Shown here piece after piece: positions 46,302 through 55,570 of a stretch of 64,000 bases of DNA (position 1 is the first letter of the stretch; each line of letters starts with the position of its first letter). The position numbers were made by a program, and so were the translations under genes. The notes below the pieces were generated by a model that was not told the origin of the DNA, made no database searches, and saw nothing but the letters and a program-made list of their open reading frames with translations. This DNA comes from Collinsella sp. BA40 (GTDB taxonomy: Bacteria > Actinomycetota > Coriobacteriia > Coriobacteriales > Coriobacteriaceae): assembly GCF_008014645.1 (NCBI RefSeq), contig NZ_VOWY01000013.1, positions 1 through 64,000 on the forward strand, in the 5' to 3' direction.

Positions 46302-46392
46302 TACGCCACCCTTTCAGTATCAGTTAGTCTAAGCTTACTGTAACGGAAGAACCGGGAAAGGCAACCACGACTTTTCGGCGCGGATAGCAAAA

Positions 46393-46424
46393 CGGCCCGG
46401 GGCGCCGCAAGACGCCCCGGGCCG
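46393..46424 (-). terminator. Rho-independent terminator after the FKBP gene
   Basis: Perfect 12-base GC stem CGGCCCGGGGCG with complement, 8-base loop, followed on the minus strand by TTTTGC. It is 21 bases past the stop. Confidence 0.8.
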
Positions 46425-46445
46425 CGAGCAAGCGCGCAGGGGGAA

Positions 46446-46874
46446 CTAGTCGAGCACCTCGACGAGCTCGATATCGAAATTGAGGTCGCAACCGGCGAGC
46501 TCGTGGTTCGCGTCGAGCTTGACGCCCTCGGGCGACACCTCCACGACGGTCACAGGCACGGGCATGCCGCCAGGACCCTGCAGGAAGAGCTTCATGCCCA
46601 CCTGGACCTTGTCGAAATCGGGCACCTCGGCTGCCGGGAAGAACAAGATCATGTCCTCGGAACGCTCGCCGTACGCCTCGGCGGCGGGAATGTGGACGGA
46701 CTTCTTCTCGCCCACCTCCATGTCGAGCACGGCGGCGTCGAAGCCCTTGATCATCTGGCCGGCGCCGGCGACGAACTCGATGGGCTCGCCGCGGTCGTAG
46801 CTGGAATCGAACTGGGTGCCGTCATCGAGCGTGCCGCGGTAATGCGCGCGCACCTTCTTACCCTGGTTGGACAT
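46446..46874 (-). CDS. FKBP-type peptidyl-prolyl isomerase (SlyD-like)
   Basis: 142 residues. The FKBP half has VRAHYRGTLDDGTQFDSSYDRGEPIEFVAGAGQMIKGFDAAV. The IF (insert-in-flap) domain follows (PAAEAYGERSEDMILFFPAAEVP), then the return strand DANHELAGCDLNFDIELVEV, the SlyD signature. There is no His-rich tail, so it is not a nickel-metallochaperone version. Cytosolic folding helper. AGAGGA fits ATG 46874. Confidence 0.92.
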   Translation of the reverse strand: MSNQGKKVRAHYRGTLDDGTQFDSSYDRGEPIEFVAGAGQMIKGFDAAVLDMEVGEKKSVHIPAAEAYGERSEDMILFFPAAEVPDFDKVQVGMKLFLQGPGGMPVPVTVVEVSPEGVKLDANHELAGCDLNFDIELVEVLD

Positions 46875-47019
46875 CTGCATCCTCTTTCAGTCGTAGGAAC
46901 TCCGCCCGGATGGAGGCGAAGAGCTTGCGAGATAGCCGAAGCGGGCACGTTTCTCCCCTCCGGCACGTTGAACCACTATACCCGACGCCGCGCGTGCCTA
47001 TGCCGCGCGCGAGGCAAAT

Positions 47020-48297
47020 CTACTCAACCGCCGCCACGCCCCGCTTGTCCTGCGGGAGCACCAGATTCAAGATGATGCCCACGAGCGTGGAGGTGGCCAT
47101 GCCGGGCAGGGTGTAATCGCCCAGCGGGATGGCGATACCGGAGCACTCCATGCCCACGCCCAGGATGATGACGACCGACGCGATCATGAGGTTGCGGTTC
47201 ACGTCGAAGTCGACGCGGTTGGATACGAGCATACGAAGGCCGTTGGAGGCGATGAGGCCGAACAGCAGCAGGCATACGCCGCCCATAACCGGGCTGGGAA
47301 TGGAGTTGATGAGCGCGGCCAGCTTCGGGCAGAAGCCGCCCACCACGAGCGCGAAGCCGCCCGCATACCAGAAGATCTGCGTGGAATACACGCGCGTCAC
47401 GCTCATCACGCCGATATTCTCGGCATAGGTCGTAGTGGGAGGACCGCCCAGGAAACCGGAGATGACGCAGGACAGGCCGTCGCCCGCAAGAGAGCGCGGC
47501 AGCAAAGGCCGATAGTCGCGATCCACGATCTCGCCCACCGCCAGCAGGTGACCGATGTGCTCGATCACCACGACGATGGCGACGGGGGCGACGAGCGCGA
47601 TGGCGCCCATGTCGAATGTGGGGAAGCTCACGTTAGGCAGACCGATCCACGCCGCCTCGGCAACCGGCGCGAAATCCACCATGCCAAGCGCCACGGACAC
47701 CAGATAGCCCACGATGATGGCGAGCAGAACGGGCACGGTGCCCACGATGCCGCCACGGCCCGAGAACAGCACGGCGGCAAACAGCGTAACCGCCGCCACG
47801 ATGGCCCCCTGCACGTTGAAGACCGCGGCTCCGGCGGCGTCGGTCCCCATGAACGCCATGTTGGCCGCGGTGGCCGACAACCCCACACCGATAACGACCA
47901 TGACCGACGCCACCAGCACGGGAGGCAGCAAGCGATCGAGCCAGCCGGTACCCACCAGCTTGATGATACCCGCGACGGCAAGGAACACGAGGCCCGCCAC
48001 GATCACGCCGGACATGGCGGCGTCGAGGCCGCGCGTGGCGCCCACGGCGACGATGGGACTGATGAATGCGAACGAGCTCCCCAGATAGCTGGGGATCTTG
48101 TTACCGGTTACCAGCAGATAGCAGATGGTGCCGATACCCGAGCACATGATGGCGACGTTGGGATCGAGGCCCGTAAGAACGGGAACGAGCACCGTGGAGC
48201 CGAACATGCTCATCATGTGCTGGATACCCAACGGGATGGCGCGGCCGGGCGACACCCGGTCGTCGACGCCGATGACTTCACGCTCGTGGTGACTCAT
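47020..48297 (-). CDS. uraA: Uracil/xanthine permease (NCS2 family)
   Basis: 425 residues, 14 helices. QHMMSMFGSTVLVPVLTGLDP is the N-terminal family signature. The substrate region IEHIGHLLAVGEIVDRDY and TTTYAENIGVMSVTRVYS match UraA-type uracil permeases; the latter is the NCS2 motif. It imports uracil with protons. AAAGGA precedes ATG 48297. No pyrR, upp or other pyrimidine gene is adjacent. Confidence 0.92.
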   Translation of the reverse strand: MSHHEREVIGVDDRVSPGRAIPLGIQHMMSMFGSTVLVPVLTGLDPNVAIMCSGIGTICYLLVTGNKIPSYLGSSFAFISPIVAVGATRGLDAAMSGVIVAGLVFLAVAGIIKLVGTGWLDRLLPPVLVASVMVVIGVGLSATAANMAFMGTDAAGAAVFNVQGAIVAAVTLFAAVLFSGRGGIVGTVPVLLAIIVGYLVSVALGMVDFAPVAEAAWIGLPNVSFPTFDMGAIALVAPVAIVVVIEHIGHLLAVGEIVDRDYRPLLPRSLAGDGLSCVISGFLGGPPTTTYAENIGVMSVTRVYSTQIFWYAGGFALVVGGFCPKLAALINSIPSPVMGGVCLLLFGLIASNGLRMLVSNRVDFDVNRNLMIASVVIILGVGMECSGIAIPLGDYTLPGMATSTLVGIILNLVLPQDKRGVAAVE

Positions 48298-48438
48298 TGG
48301 CAGTCCTTTCGATAGGGAACAATTCGGTTTATGGTACCGTTTCCCAAAAGAAAGAGACACGTAAAGTCAAATTTGATCGCAAGCGGCAGGATGGAACCGC
48401 GCGGAGCGCAGCGCGACGAGCAAGCAAGGACAAGAGCC

Positions 48439-49098
48439 ATGGACGAACACGAGGCAACCATCATCACAACCCCCGTCAACGGGATCCCCGTAGAAGTGCG
48501 GCGAAAGCGCGTGAAGAACTTCAACCTGCGCATCCGCACGGACGGCACCGTGGCATTGAGCATCCCGGAGCCCGCCACCATGGAGGAGGCCCAGGCGTTT
48601 CTAGCCGAGCGCGAACGATGGCTCGCGCCACGCGTGCCGAAGCGCGTCCCCGATGCGAACGGCGACGATCCGGCAGCCACGTGCACCGCAACGGAAGCTT
48701 GGGAGCGCACGCACCTCTGGGGCAAACCGCTCTCTCCCGACGAGGCGCCCGCAGATGCCAAAGCCACCGCAGAGCTTCAGAAGAGCGAGCTCATGCGCGT
48801 GCTGCCGAAAACGATGAAGCGCCTGCAGAAGAAGGTCGGCGTGGAAGCGGGCTGGTGGCAGATCCGCCACATGAAGACGTGCTGGGGTTCGTGCACCCCG
48901 AGCACCGGCGCGATCCGCATCAACGCGCGCCTCGCCTCATATCCGCCCGCCTGCCTCGAGTACGTGATGATCCACGAACTCGTGCACCTGATGGAGCCCA
49001 ACCACGGCAAGCGCTTCCACATGCTCCTCGACGTCTACTGCCCGCGCAATCGCGAACTCAAGCAGCTACTCAGCCACGCAGCCGAGACGATCGCATAG
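48439..49098 (+). CDS. YgjP-like metal-dependent hydrolase (M48/DUF45)
   Basis: 219 residues. The zinc-binding HELVHLMEPNHGKRFH (HExxH plus downstream His) is at about residue 180. Typical family parts: RRKRVKNFNLRIRTDGTVALSIP near the N-terminus and TCWGSCTPSTGAIRINARLASYPPACLEYVMIHEL. Members are called predicted metal-dependent proteases or UTP pyrophosphatases; the substrate is unproven. ATG 48439 follows AAGGA. Divergent from uraA. Confidence 0.9.
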   Translation: MDEHEATIITTPVNGIPVEVRRKRVKNFNLRIRTDGTVALSIPEPATMEEAQAFLAERERWLAPRVPKRVPDANGDDPAATCTATEAWERTHLWGKPLSPDEAPADAKATAELQKSELMRVLPKTMKRLQKKVGVEAGWWQIRHMKTCWGSCTPSTGAIRINARLASYPPACLEYVMIHELVHLMEPNHGKRFHMLLDVYCPRNRELKQLLSHAAETIA

Positions 49099-49227
49099 GC
49101 GTGCGCTACCGCACAGGCGGGGGCGCGCCGCCCGCGCAGCGCGCCCCCGCCCAGCAAAATCGTCTCGCGGATGCGGGCCACCGCGCAAAACGGGCGGCCC
49201 GCATACGGCGCGCGCAGCGCCGCGCCC

Positions 49228-49719
49228 CTACCGCAGGCGCTCGATCTCCACGCCCACGGATCGCAGCGGCAGGCCTACGGGAGCCCACGGCTTCTCGATC
49301 TTCAGGCGAACACCCATCAGAAGCGGATAGCGGTCGATGAGATAGGCCGCCAGCGCCTCGGCCATACGTTCAACGAGCTTAAACGTATGCTCGCGCAAGA
49401 AGCCGTCGATATCGTGGCACACCGTGCCGTAATCGATGGAGGCGTCCAGGTCATCCGTCTGGCCCGCACGGCGCGTATCGCAGTAAAGCGTCGCCGACAC
49501 CACGAACTTCTGGCCGAGCTTGTTCTCTTCCTCGTATACGCCGTGGTTGGCATACACTTCAAGGCCGTCGATAAACACCTTATCGGCCAAGGCCACGTCC
49601 TCGGCCGTCACATGGCTCACGGATCCGGCGCGCACCGGCAGGCCCGCGCCGTCGCGGCGCGCCAGCACGCCGCGGTCGTCCTCGATGGTCTCGCATAGCT
49701 TCTTCCCGCTCATGCTCAT
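49228..49719 (-). CDS. folB: Dihydroneopterin aldolase
   Basis: 163 residues; converts dihydroneopterin to 6-hydroxymethyl-dihydropterin in folate synthesis. VFIDGLEVYANHGVYEEENKLGQKFVVSATL is the FolB signature with catalytic Tyr and the Glu of the substrate site, and LKIEKPWAPVGLPLRSVGVEI contains the catalytic Lys. The family norm is ~120 residues; the ~45-residue N-terminal extension may not be translated from 49719, as internal GTGs exist. It starts 7 bases after the HD gene in the fol operon. Confidence 0.9.
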   Translation of the reverse strand: MSMSGKKLCETIEDDRGVLARRDGAGLPVRAGSVSHVTAEDVALADKVFIDGLEVYANHGVYEEENKLGQKFVVSATLYCDTRRAGQTDDLDASIDYGTVCHDIDGFLREHTFKLVERMAEALAAYLIDRYPLLMGVRLKIEKPWAPVGLPLRSVGVEIERLR

Positions 49720-49726
49720 CGCTTCC

Positions 49727-50368
49727 TTACATACGAATCGCGAGGTTCTTCTTCTCGTCAGGCCAGTTGCACGCCGAGCGCGCGGGACAGGCGAAGCAGA
49801 GGCGAACCGCCTTGTCGGCGCGGCGCAGCGCCCGCGGCAACACGGCCGCGCGGTCGGCGGCGGCATCCGGTACCGCCGCGCTCGAACGATGATGCGCGAT
49901 CGCGCAGACGATCTGCGCGCACTCGTCCGGCGAGAAACGTGTATCAGGTTCTACCGTACCCAAAATCTCGCGGGCAATCCGCGCTCCCGCCGCATCGTGG
50001 GGCTCACCCGTCTCGTATTCGGCACCGCGGCCTATATCATGCAACAACGCCGCAGCGTACACGATGTCCTTCGGTATATGGAGGTCGCGCGCAGACTCGT
50101 CCTCGAGCAGCAAGATCCAGCACGCACGCGCCACATCTAGGAAATGCTGCAGGTCGTGGCGGCAGAAGATGCGATTCGCCTCGGCCTGCTGCAACGCGGC
50201 GAACGCATGCTGATAGTCAGGGTGGCGCCAGACGGCGTCGACGCGCGGCATGTCCGCCGCGCCCGCCCCTGCAGGCGCCGACGAAACCCGGCTTCGGCAC
50301 GGCGCATCCGATGCCGACGCACGGCCCCGTGCGGCTCCGGCCTCGACAGACCCCAGCGCAACGGCCAT
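49727..50368 (-). CDS. HD-domain phosphohydrolase in the folate operon
   Basis: 213 residues. The HD domain shows IFCRHDLQHFLDVARACW, AALLHDIGRGAEYETGEPHD (the HD pair) and IAHHRSS with a following Asp, all metal ligands. A Cys-rich tail (CFACPARSACNW) follows. The start ATG at 50368 lies right beside the folE stop. HD proteins hydrolyse phosphate esters or nucleotides. Its place between folE and folB suggests action on a pteridine phosphate; this is inference. Confidence 0.85.
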   Translation of the reverse strand: MAVALGSVEAGAARGRASASDAPCRSRVSSAPAGAGAADMPRVDAVWRHPDYQHAFAALQQAEANRIFCRHDLQHFLDVARACWILLLEDESARDLHIPKDIVYAAALLHDIGRGAEYETGEPHDAAGARIAREILGTVEPDTRFSPDECAQIVCAIAHHRSSAAVPDAAADRAAVLPRALRRADKAVRLCFACPARSACNWPDEKKNLAIRM

Positions 50369-50370
50369 AT

Positions 50371-50934
50371 CTAGCCGCGATCCAGCATGTTGAAGAACCG
50401 CTGCTCCAGAGCGGGATTCGTCTCGAACGCCCCGCGACGAGCCAACGTGACCGTCTTCGTGCCCGGCTTCTGCACGCCGCGCATGGTCATGCACATGTGC
50501 TCGGCCTCGAGCAGGACGATAGCGCCCTGCGGCGCAAGGTAGTCCATGAGCGCATCGGCGATCTGCGCCGTGAGCTGCTCCTGCAGCTGCAGACGACGGG
50601 CGAACGTTTCGACCGTGCGCGCGAGCTTGGACAGGCCGGCGACGCGACCGTTCGGGATATAGCCGATGGCGGCCTTGCCGTAAAAGGGCAGCATATGATG
50701 TTCGCACAGCGAGTAAAACGTGATATCGCGCTCGATCACCAAATCGTTGCTACCAACGGAGAAGGTCTTGGAAAGGTACTCGGCGGCATCGCTCTCCATA
50801 CCCGCCGCAAGTTGCTCGGCATACATGCGCGCCACGCGCGCGGGCGTCTCGACCAAGCCCTCGCGCGAGGGGTCCTCGCCGATCCCCTCGAGCAACAGGC
50901 GCACGGCCTCTTCAACTTTTTGCTGGTCAACCAT
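50371..50934 (-). CDS. folE: GTP cyclohydrolase I
   Basis: 187 residues; makes dihydroneopterin triphosphate from GTP. Zinc and active-site residues are in [20 protein letters not shown] (Cys, His, His) and [18 protein letters not shown] (second Cys, Arg, Lys). [19 protein letters not shown] is the N-terminal signature. First gene of folE-HD-folB; GTTAAGGAGCG precedes the ATG. Confidence 0.97.
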   Translation of the reverse strand: MVDQQKVEEAVRLLLEGIGEDPSREGLVETPARVARMYAEQLAAGMESDAAEYLSKTFSVGSNDLVIERDITFYSLCEHHMLPFYGKAAIGYIPNGRVAGLSKLARTVETFARRLQLQEQLTAQIADALMDYLAPQGAIVLLEAEHMCMTMRGVQKPGTKTVTLARRGAFETNPALEQRFFNMLDRG

Positions 50935-51133
50935 GGTATACGCTCCTTAACTCGCGCACGTGCACACGTTTTGCATCACTGTTCTCGCTATGGTACCACG
51001 CATGCCCCGCCACCGTTTGAGACCCAGGCGCATCCAGCTCGTATACGGCTGCGCCGCATGCCGCGCACCGCCGTTGCCGGCACAGATGGAGCGAAGTGCA
51101 AGGATGCCGCCCGCGCATTAGAGGTGCCAGACG

Positions 51134-51712
51134 CTACATCGTATGAGTGGCGTAGATCTCCTTGTCGACCCACGGCATCACGGCAGCATCCACGGTCTCC
51201 CCGCGCTCGATGGCCGCCAGGGTGGCGGGCATATCGATCAGTCGCTGGTTGGACGATCCACGGAATCGCAGCGTGATGTCATAGAGCTCCTGGATGAAAG
51301 GTCCATCGACCAACACGTCCACGCAGGAAAGCAAGCGGTCCGTATATTCGGTTCGATGACGGCCACCGGGCAGCAGCTCGTCGAGCGTGTCGCCGGTAAA
51401 GCACCATATGGTCTTGCCGCTCGTCCGCGGGTACGCGGCTCGCACGCGCTCGAGAAAGCCGACCAACCCCGCCTGGTTCTCGGGCTCCATAGGCTCTCCA
51501 CCCAGCACCGTGAGGCCATCGACGTACGCGGGACGAAGCGATTCGATGATCTCATCCTCGACCTCGCGGGAAAACGGATCGCCTGCGGCGAAGTTCCACG
51601 CTACCTCGTTAAAGCAATTCTTGCACCCGCGCCGGCAGCCCGAAACAAACAAGCTGGTCCGCACGCCCTCGCCATTCGCGATATCGAAATACTTAATCTC
51701 AGCGTAGTTCAT
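51134..51712 (-). CDS. nrdG: Anaerobic ribonucleotide reductase activating enzyme
   Basis: 192-residue radical SAM enzyme that installs the glycyl radical on NrdD. The CxxxCxxC cluster motif appears as GCRRGCKNCFN (about residue 25) with SLFVSGC before it, and the SAM-binding GGEPMEPEN follows. Start ATG 51712; the site upstream is weak. It lies 239 bases after nrdD on the same strand with an intervening hairpin, so expression may be reduced relative to nrdD. Confidence 0.95.
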   Translation of the reverse strand: MNYAEIKYFDIANGEGVRTSLFVSGCRRGCKNCFNEVAWNFAAGDPFSREVEDEIIESLRPAYVDGLTVLGGEPMEPENQAGLVGFLERVRAAYPRTSGKTIWCFTGDTLDELLPGGRHRTEYTDRLLSCVDVLVDGPFIQELYDITLRFRGSSNQRLIDMPATLAAIERGETVDAAVMPWVDKEIYATHTM

Positions 51713-51840
51713 CGAGCACACCCCCACCGTCGCGTTTTCGCAACAGTGTAGGGATATGCGCAAGGCATCGCAACGAGATGCGTCCGAAGCCATCAAAACC
51801 GCAGGCCTCTCCCCTATCAAAAAGAAAAGGAAAGCGCACG

Positions 51841-51885
51841 CCCCGAAGGGGTCCGGCCCCGCTGGGATCGAATCCCATCGGGGCC
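51841..51885 (-). terminator. Hairpins between nrdD and nrdG
   Basis: GGCCCCGCTGGGATCGAA... pairs with its complement (51855-51885), and CCCCGAAGGGG (51841-51851) forms a second small hairpin. On the minus strand they are followed, 12 bases on, by CTTTCCTTTTCTTTTT. Probably an incomplete or full terminator in the nrdD-nrdG gap. Confidence 0.55.
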
Positions 51886-51950
51886 TTCGTGGGAGCAGGA
51901 CTGCTCGAGCGCCGGATGCCGTATGTCCCCGGCACCCGCCTGAATCAACC

Positions 51951-54173
51951 CTACAGGTGCAGCACGCGATCGCGAATCTCCTCGGTGCGGCCCTGGTTCC
52001 AGAACTGCGTGCCGATGTACCCGCACGTACGGCGCGCCACGTTTAGCTTCTCCTGGTCGCGGTTGCCGCAATTGGGGCACTCCCACACAAGCTTGCCGTC
52101 GTCCTCGACGATAGCGATCTCGCCATCGTAGCCGCACTCCTGGCAGTAGTCGCTCTTCGTATTCAGCTCCGCGTACATGATGTTGTCGTAGATATACTGC
52201 ATCACGCGGATGACTGCCTTGAGGTTATCCTGCATGTTGGGAACCTCGACATACGAGATGGCGCCGCCCGGAGACAAACGCTGGAACTGGCTCTCGAACT
52301 GAAGCTTATCGAAAGCGTCGATCTCCTCGGTCACGTGCACATGGTAGCTGTTGGTGATGTAGCCCTTGTCGGTGACGCCGGGAATGATGCCGAAACGGCG
52401 CTGCAGCAGCTTGGCGAACTTGTACGTCGTCGACTCGAGCGGCGTGCCGTAGAGCGAGTAGTCGATATCCTCGGCAGCCTTCCACTCGGCGCACTTGTCG
52501 TTCATATGCTGCATGACGTCCATAGCGAACGGCGTGCCCGCGGCATCGGTGTGGCTAGCACCCGTCATGTACTTCACGCACTCATACAAACCCGCGTAAC
52601 CCAAGCTGATGGTGGAGTACCCACCGTACAGCAGCTTGTCGATGGTCTCGCCCTTGTCCAGGCGGGCCAGCGCACCGTACTGCCACAGGATGGGCGCAGC
52701 ATCCGACAGGGTGCCCAGAAGGCGCTCGTGGCGGCAACGCAACGCCTTATGGCAGAGTTCGAGGCGCTCATCGAAGATCTCCCAGAACTTGTCCATATCC
52801 TGATGCGACGAAAGGGCGACGTCGACGAGGTTGATGGTCACGACGCCCTGGTTGAAGCGCCCGTAGTACTTGGGCTTGCCCGGTTCGTAGTTCTTGGCGC
52901 GCGCCACGTTATCGTAGCCGTTGCCGGAACGATCGGGCGTGAGGAACGAACGACAACCCATGCAGGTGTAGCAATCGCCATTGCCCTCGGTCTCGCCCTT
53001 TGAGAGCTTGTACTCGCGCATCTTCTTCTCGGAGATGTAATCGGGCACCATGCGCTTGGCGGTGCACTTGGCGGCCAGCTCCGTGAGATAGAAATAGGGA
53101 GCGCCCTCGGTGATGTTGTCCTCTTCGAGCACATAGATGAGCTTGGGGAACGCTGGGGTGATCCAAACGCCCGCCTCGTTCTTCACGCCCTCGTAACGCT
53201 GGCGCAGCGTCTCCTCGATGATCATGGCAAGATCGCGCTTCTCGGACTCCGTGCGCGCTTCGTTCAGGTACATGAACACGGTTACGAACGGCGCCTGGCC
53301 GTTCGTGGTCATAAGCGTCACGACCTGGTACTGAATGGTCTGGACACCGCGGCGGATCTCGTCGCGCAAGCGCGTCTCCACCACGTCGGCCACTTTGTCC
53401 TGCGGCGCCTCGACGCCCAGCTCGGCGAGCTCGGCCTCGACCTGACGGCGAATCTTCTGGCGGGACACCTCGACGAAGGGGGCGAGATGCGTGAGCGAGA
53501 TGGACTGACCGCCATACTGGCACGAAGCCACCTGGGCGATGATCTGCGTAGCGATGTTGCATGCCGTGGAGAAGCTGTGCGGCCTTTCGATGAGCGTTCC
53601 CGAGATCACGGTGCCGTTCTGGAGCATATCCTCAAGATTCACCAGGTCGCAGTTGTGCATATGCTGGGCAAAGTAATCGGAATCATGGAAATGGATAAGG
53701 CCCTCGTTATGGGCAGCAACCACATCCTCGGGCAGCAGCACGCGCTGCGTGAGGTCTTTAGAGACCTCACCCGCCATATAGTCGCGCTGCACCGAGTTGA
53801 CAGTAGGGTTCTTATTGGAGTTTTCCTGCTTGACCTCTTCGTTGTTGCACTCGATGAGGGACAGGATCTTGTCGTCGGTGGTGTTCTTGGTTCGCTTGAG
53901 GCCCTGAACGTAGCGATAGATGATATAGCGGCGGGCCACCTCGTAGCGCTCGAGGGCCATGATCTGATCCTCGACCATATCCTGGATCTCTTCCACGGAG
54001 ACGGTGTGGCCTGCGGCGGCACACGCCTGCTCGACGTTGCGGGCGGCGGCAACCACCTGCTCATCGGTGAGGCGATCGGCCTCGGAGGCCTCCAGGTTCG
54101 CGCCGTTGATGGCGTTGACGATCTTGTCGATATCAAACGTAACCTCGATACCGCTGCGCTTGATGATCTTCAT
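51951..54173 (-). CDS. nrdD: Anaerobic ribonucleoside-triphosphate reductase
   Basis: 740 residues, class III. An N-terminal ATP-cone (KIIKRSGIEVTFDIDKIVNAI, residues 1-95) controls activity. The catalytic core includes LIHFHDSDYFAQHMHNCDLVNL and CYTCMGCRSFLTPD. Near the C-terminus are the zinc cysteines CQECGYDGEI and CPNCGNRDQ and the glycyl-radical site RRTCGYIGTQFWNQGR. It works only without oxygen. An NrdR box lies 286 bases upstream. Confidence 0.97.
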   Translation of the reverse strand: MKIIKRSGIEVTFDIDKIVNAINGANLEASEADRLTDEQVVAAARNVEQACAAAGHTVSVEEIQDMVEDQIMALERYEVARRYIIYRYVQGLKRTKNTTDDKILSLIECNNEEVKQENSNKNPTVNSVQRDYMAGEVSKDLTQRVLLPEDVVAAHNEGLIHFHDSDYFAQHMHNCDLVNLEDMLQNGTVISGTLIERPHSFSTACNIATQIIAQVASCQYGGQSISLTHLAPFVEVSRQKIRRQVEAELAELGVEAPQDKVADVVETRLRDEIRRGVQTIQYQVVTLMTTNGQAPFVTVFMYLNEARTESEKRDLAMIIEETLRQRYEGVKNEAGVWITPAFPKLIYVLEEDNITEGAPYFYLTELAAKCTAKRMVPDYISEKKMREYKLSKGETEGNGDCYTCMGCRSFLTPDRSGNGYDNVARAKNYEPGKPKYYGRFNQGVVTINLVDVALSSHQDMDKFWEIFDERLELCHKALRCRHERLLGTLSDAAPILWQYGALARLDKGETIDKLLYGGYSTISLGYAGLYECVKYMTGASHTDAAGTPFAMDVMQHMNDKCAEWKAAEDIDYSLYGTPLESTTYKFAKLLQRRFGIIPGVTDKGYITNSYHVHVTEEIDAFDKLQFESQFQRLSPGGAISYVEVPNMQDNLKAVIRVMQYIYDNIMYAELNTKSDYCQECGYDGEIAIVEDDGKLVWECPNCGNRDQEKLNVARRTCGYIGTQFWNQGRTEEIRDRVLHL

Positions 54174-54174
54174 G

Positions 54175-54426
54175 CGTGCCGCTCTCCCTTGCTCGCGCCG
54201 CCCTTCCGGGCCCGCACGCCCGAGTTATATAGTCGGGCGATGGTGCTTACAGCGCGAAGAACCCAGACCGGGCAGGCGCCCCGCCGGGAACATCACGCTG
54301 CGATCTTGCTATTTGAAACTCTACGAAACCGTGCGGACACGAAGCGATCCTTTCCAACCGACCCCCTGCCAACACGGCACCGCAGAGCACCCCGATGAGG
54401 TGCCTCCCTATGATACGACAAGTTCA
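54175..54426. other. nrdD leader, no gene seen
   Basis: About 250 bases between nrdD and the NrdR region. The small open frames on both strands have no family or site. AAGGGAGAGCGGC at 54180-54192 (minus) is the nrdD ribosome-binding zone. The long leader might hold an adenosylcobalamin or other RNA control element, but I recognise none. Confidence 0.35.
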
Positions 54427-54474
54427 TTCCCATATCATGTAAGAGCTCAAAAGCTATTGCACTATATATTGTGT
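54427..54474 (-). promoter_or_regulatory. NrdR box and nrdD promoter
   Basis: GCACTATATATTGTGT (54459-54474) matches the NrdR consensus ACACWATATWTTGTGT at all but the first base. A weaker half-matching site, TTCCCATATCATGTAA, starts 32 bases away (54427), the spacing of paired NrdR boxes. A minus-strand TTGACC just upstream with TATAGT inside the box is a plausible promoter, so NrdR would block it. Confidence 0.75.
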
Positions 54475-54718
54475 TCCTGCAGGTCAATGCGGGTAAGATT
54501 CTTTTTGAACATCATGGTAAATCGAGGCGCTAGCAAACAGTTTTCCGCTTAGCAATACGCTCGACCTGCGACTCGTTCGAAGAGCCTGAATTGGCCGATT
54601 CCCAAATCATCCACAACTCATAAAGGGAAACCTGGGAGAACGCCGATCACACTACAAGGAGCCCAGATGTTGTGGCGAACTCCAGAGCGAGGAAGATGAT
54701 GGGCTGAAATACAAAAAA

Positions 54719-54740
54719 ACCGGAGGCAATAACCTCCGGT
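54719..54740 (-). terminator. Terminator of tRNA-Val
   Basis: ACCGGAGG and CCTCCGGT around a 6-base loop, followed on the minus strand by seven Ts. It starts 12 bases after the tRNA. Confidence 0.9.
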
Positions 54741-54751
54741 CTTGTTGTTCT

Positions 54752-54826
<75 letters not shown>

Positions 54827-54899
54827 CAATGTGGGTTTGCGTTTCGGCTGTGTGCCTCAGCGCGAGATTTAATATACGGGACTCGGCGCACGAGCGCAA

Positions 54900-55299
54900 G
54901 GACTTTTTTCAAATTTCTTTAAACTTTTTTTCCCACCCTTTACTACCTGCGGTTTTCTTGAGGGTGCCATCGAATCGCCAATCGGTTGTCGGCCGCAGGA
55001 AGGTATCGCCGACACTCGTATAGAGCGGTCTGGGCGGCCCCGTCCCGCGATCGAGCGGACAACGGGAAGGCGAACGGCGTTGCCGCGTACCCCGCGTAAA
55101 AGAAACCTTCCTCCCCCCAGCCCGGCCGACACCGCATCGTCGCGCCATCGAAACGAGGTCCGCTTCAAACCGATGCCAACGCCCTCCGACCGCGGGGCGC
55201 TACTAGGCCATGTCAATCGATGCGACGCCGATCGATCTGCATCCCCGGCTTCAGCCTGAAAACGTCATCGGCGACCGACGGGAAACTTTTTTAAAATTC
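54900..55299. other. Intergenic stretch between tRNA-Val and tRNA-Gly, no gene seen
   Basis: About 400 bases. Open frames of up to 115 codons on the minus strand are Arg-rich, overlap one another in all frames and have no family; I treat them as chance in GC-rich DNA. The minus strand at 54945 has AAAACCGCAGGT without the complementary arms of the dispersed element. Confidence 0.45.
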
Positions 55300-55343
55300 C
55301 CCTTGCACCATCAAGCGGAATCGCGTATATTACTTTCTCGCAA

Positions 55344-55419
55344 GCGGACATGGCTCAGTTGGTAGAGCACAACCTTGCCAAGGTTGGGGTCGCGGGTTCG
55401 AGCCCCGTTGTCCGCTCCA
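55344..55419 (+). tRNA. tRNA-Gly (GCC), copy 1
   Basis: 76 bases with CCA. The acceptor stem is GCGGACA/TGTCCGC; the anticodon arm CAACC-TTGCCAA-GGTTG gives GCC. Promoter TTGCAC, 17 bases, TATATT just upstream (55304-55332). tRNA-Cys follows 44 bases later with no terminator between, so they are cotranscribed. Confidence 0.97.
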
Positions 55420-55463
55420 TTGCTTGCTTGAGGGCCGACTCTTCGATCGGCCCTTTGCATAAT

Positions 55464-55537
55464 GGCGAAGTGGCCAAGTGGTAAGGCAGAGGCCTGCAAA
55501 GCCTTTACCCCCGGTTCGAATCCGGGCTTCGCCTCCA
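55464..55537 (+). tRNA. tRNA-Cys (GCA)
   Basis: 74 bases with CCA. The acceptor stem is GGCGAAG/CTTCGCC; the anticodon loop CTGCAAA gives GCA. Second gene of the tRNA-Gly/tRNA-Cys pair, closed by the terminator at 55547. Confidence 0.96.
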
Positions 55538-55546
55538 GAATTTTCA

Positions 55547-55570
55547 AGACGCCTTCGGGCGTCTTTTTTT
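55547..55570 (+). terminator. Terminator of the tRNA-Gly/tRNA-Cys operon
   Basis: AGACGCC-TTCG-GGCGTCT followed by a T-run; a UUCG tetraloop makes it very stable. Confidence 0.93.

Noticed and set aside
51795-51806. AAAACCGCAGG, as in the core of the dispersed element
   Set aside because: No complementary arms and the match stops before the rest of the core; likely chance.
54940-54962. Minus-strand AAAACCGCAGGTAGTAAAG, close to the element core
   Set aside because: Flanks do not form the paired arms seen in copies A-C. A remnant is possible but unsupported.
54869-55216. 115-codon minus-strand frame between tRNA genes
   Set aside because: Arg-rich, overlaps equally long frames in other phases, has no family and covers the tRNA-Val promoter.
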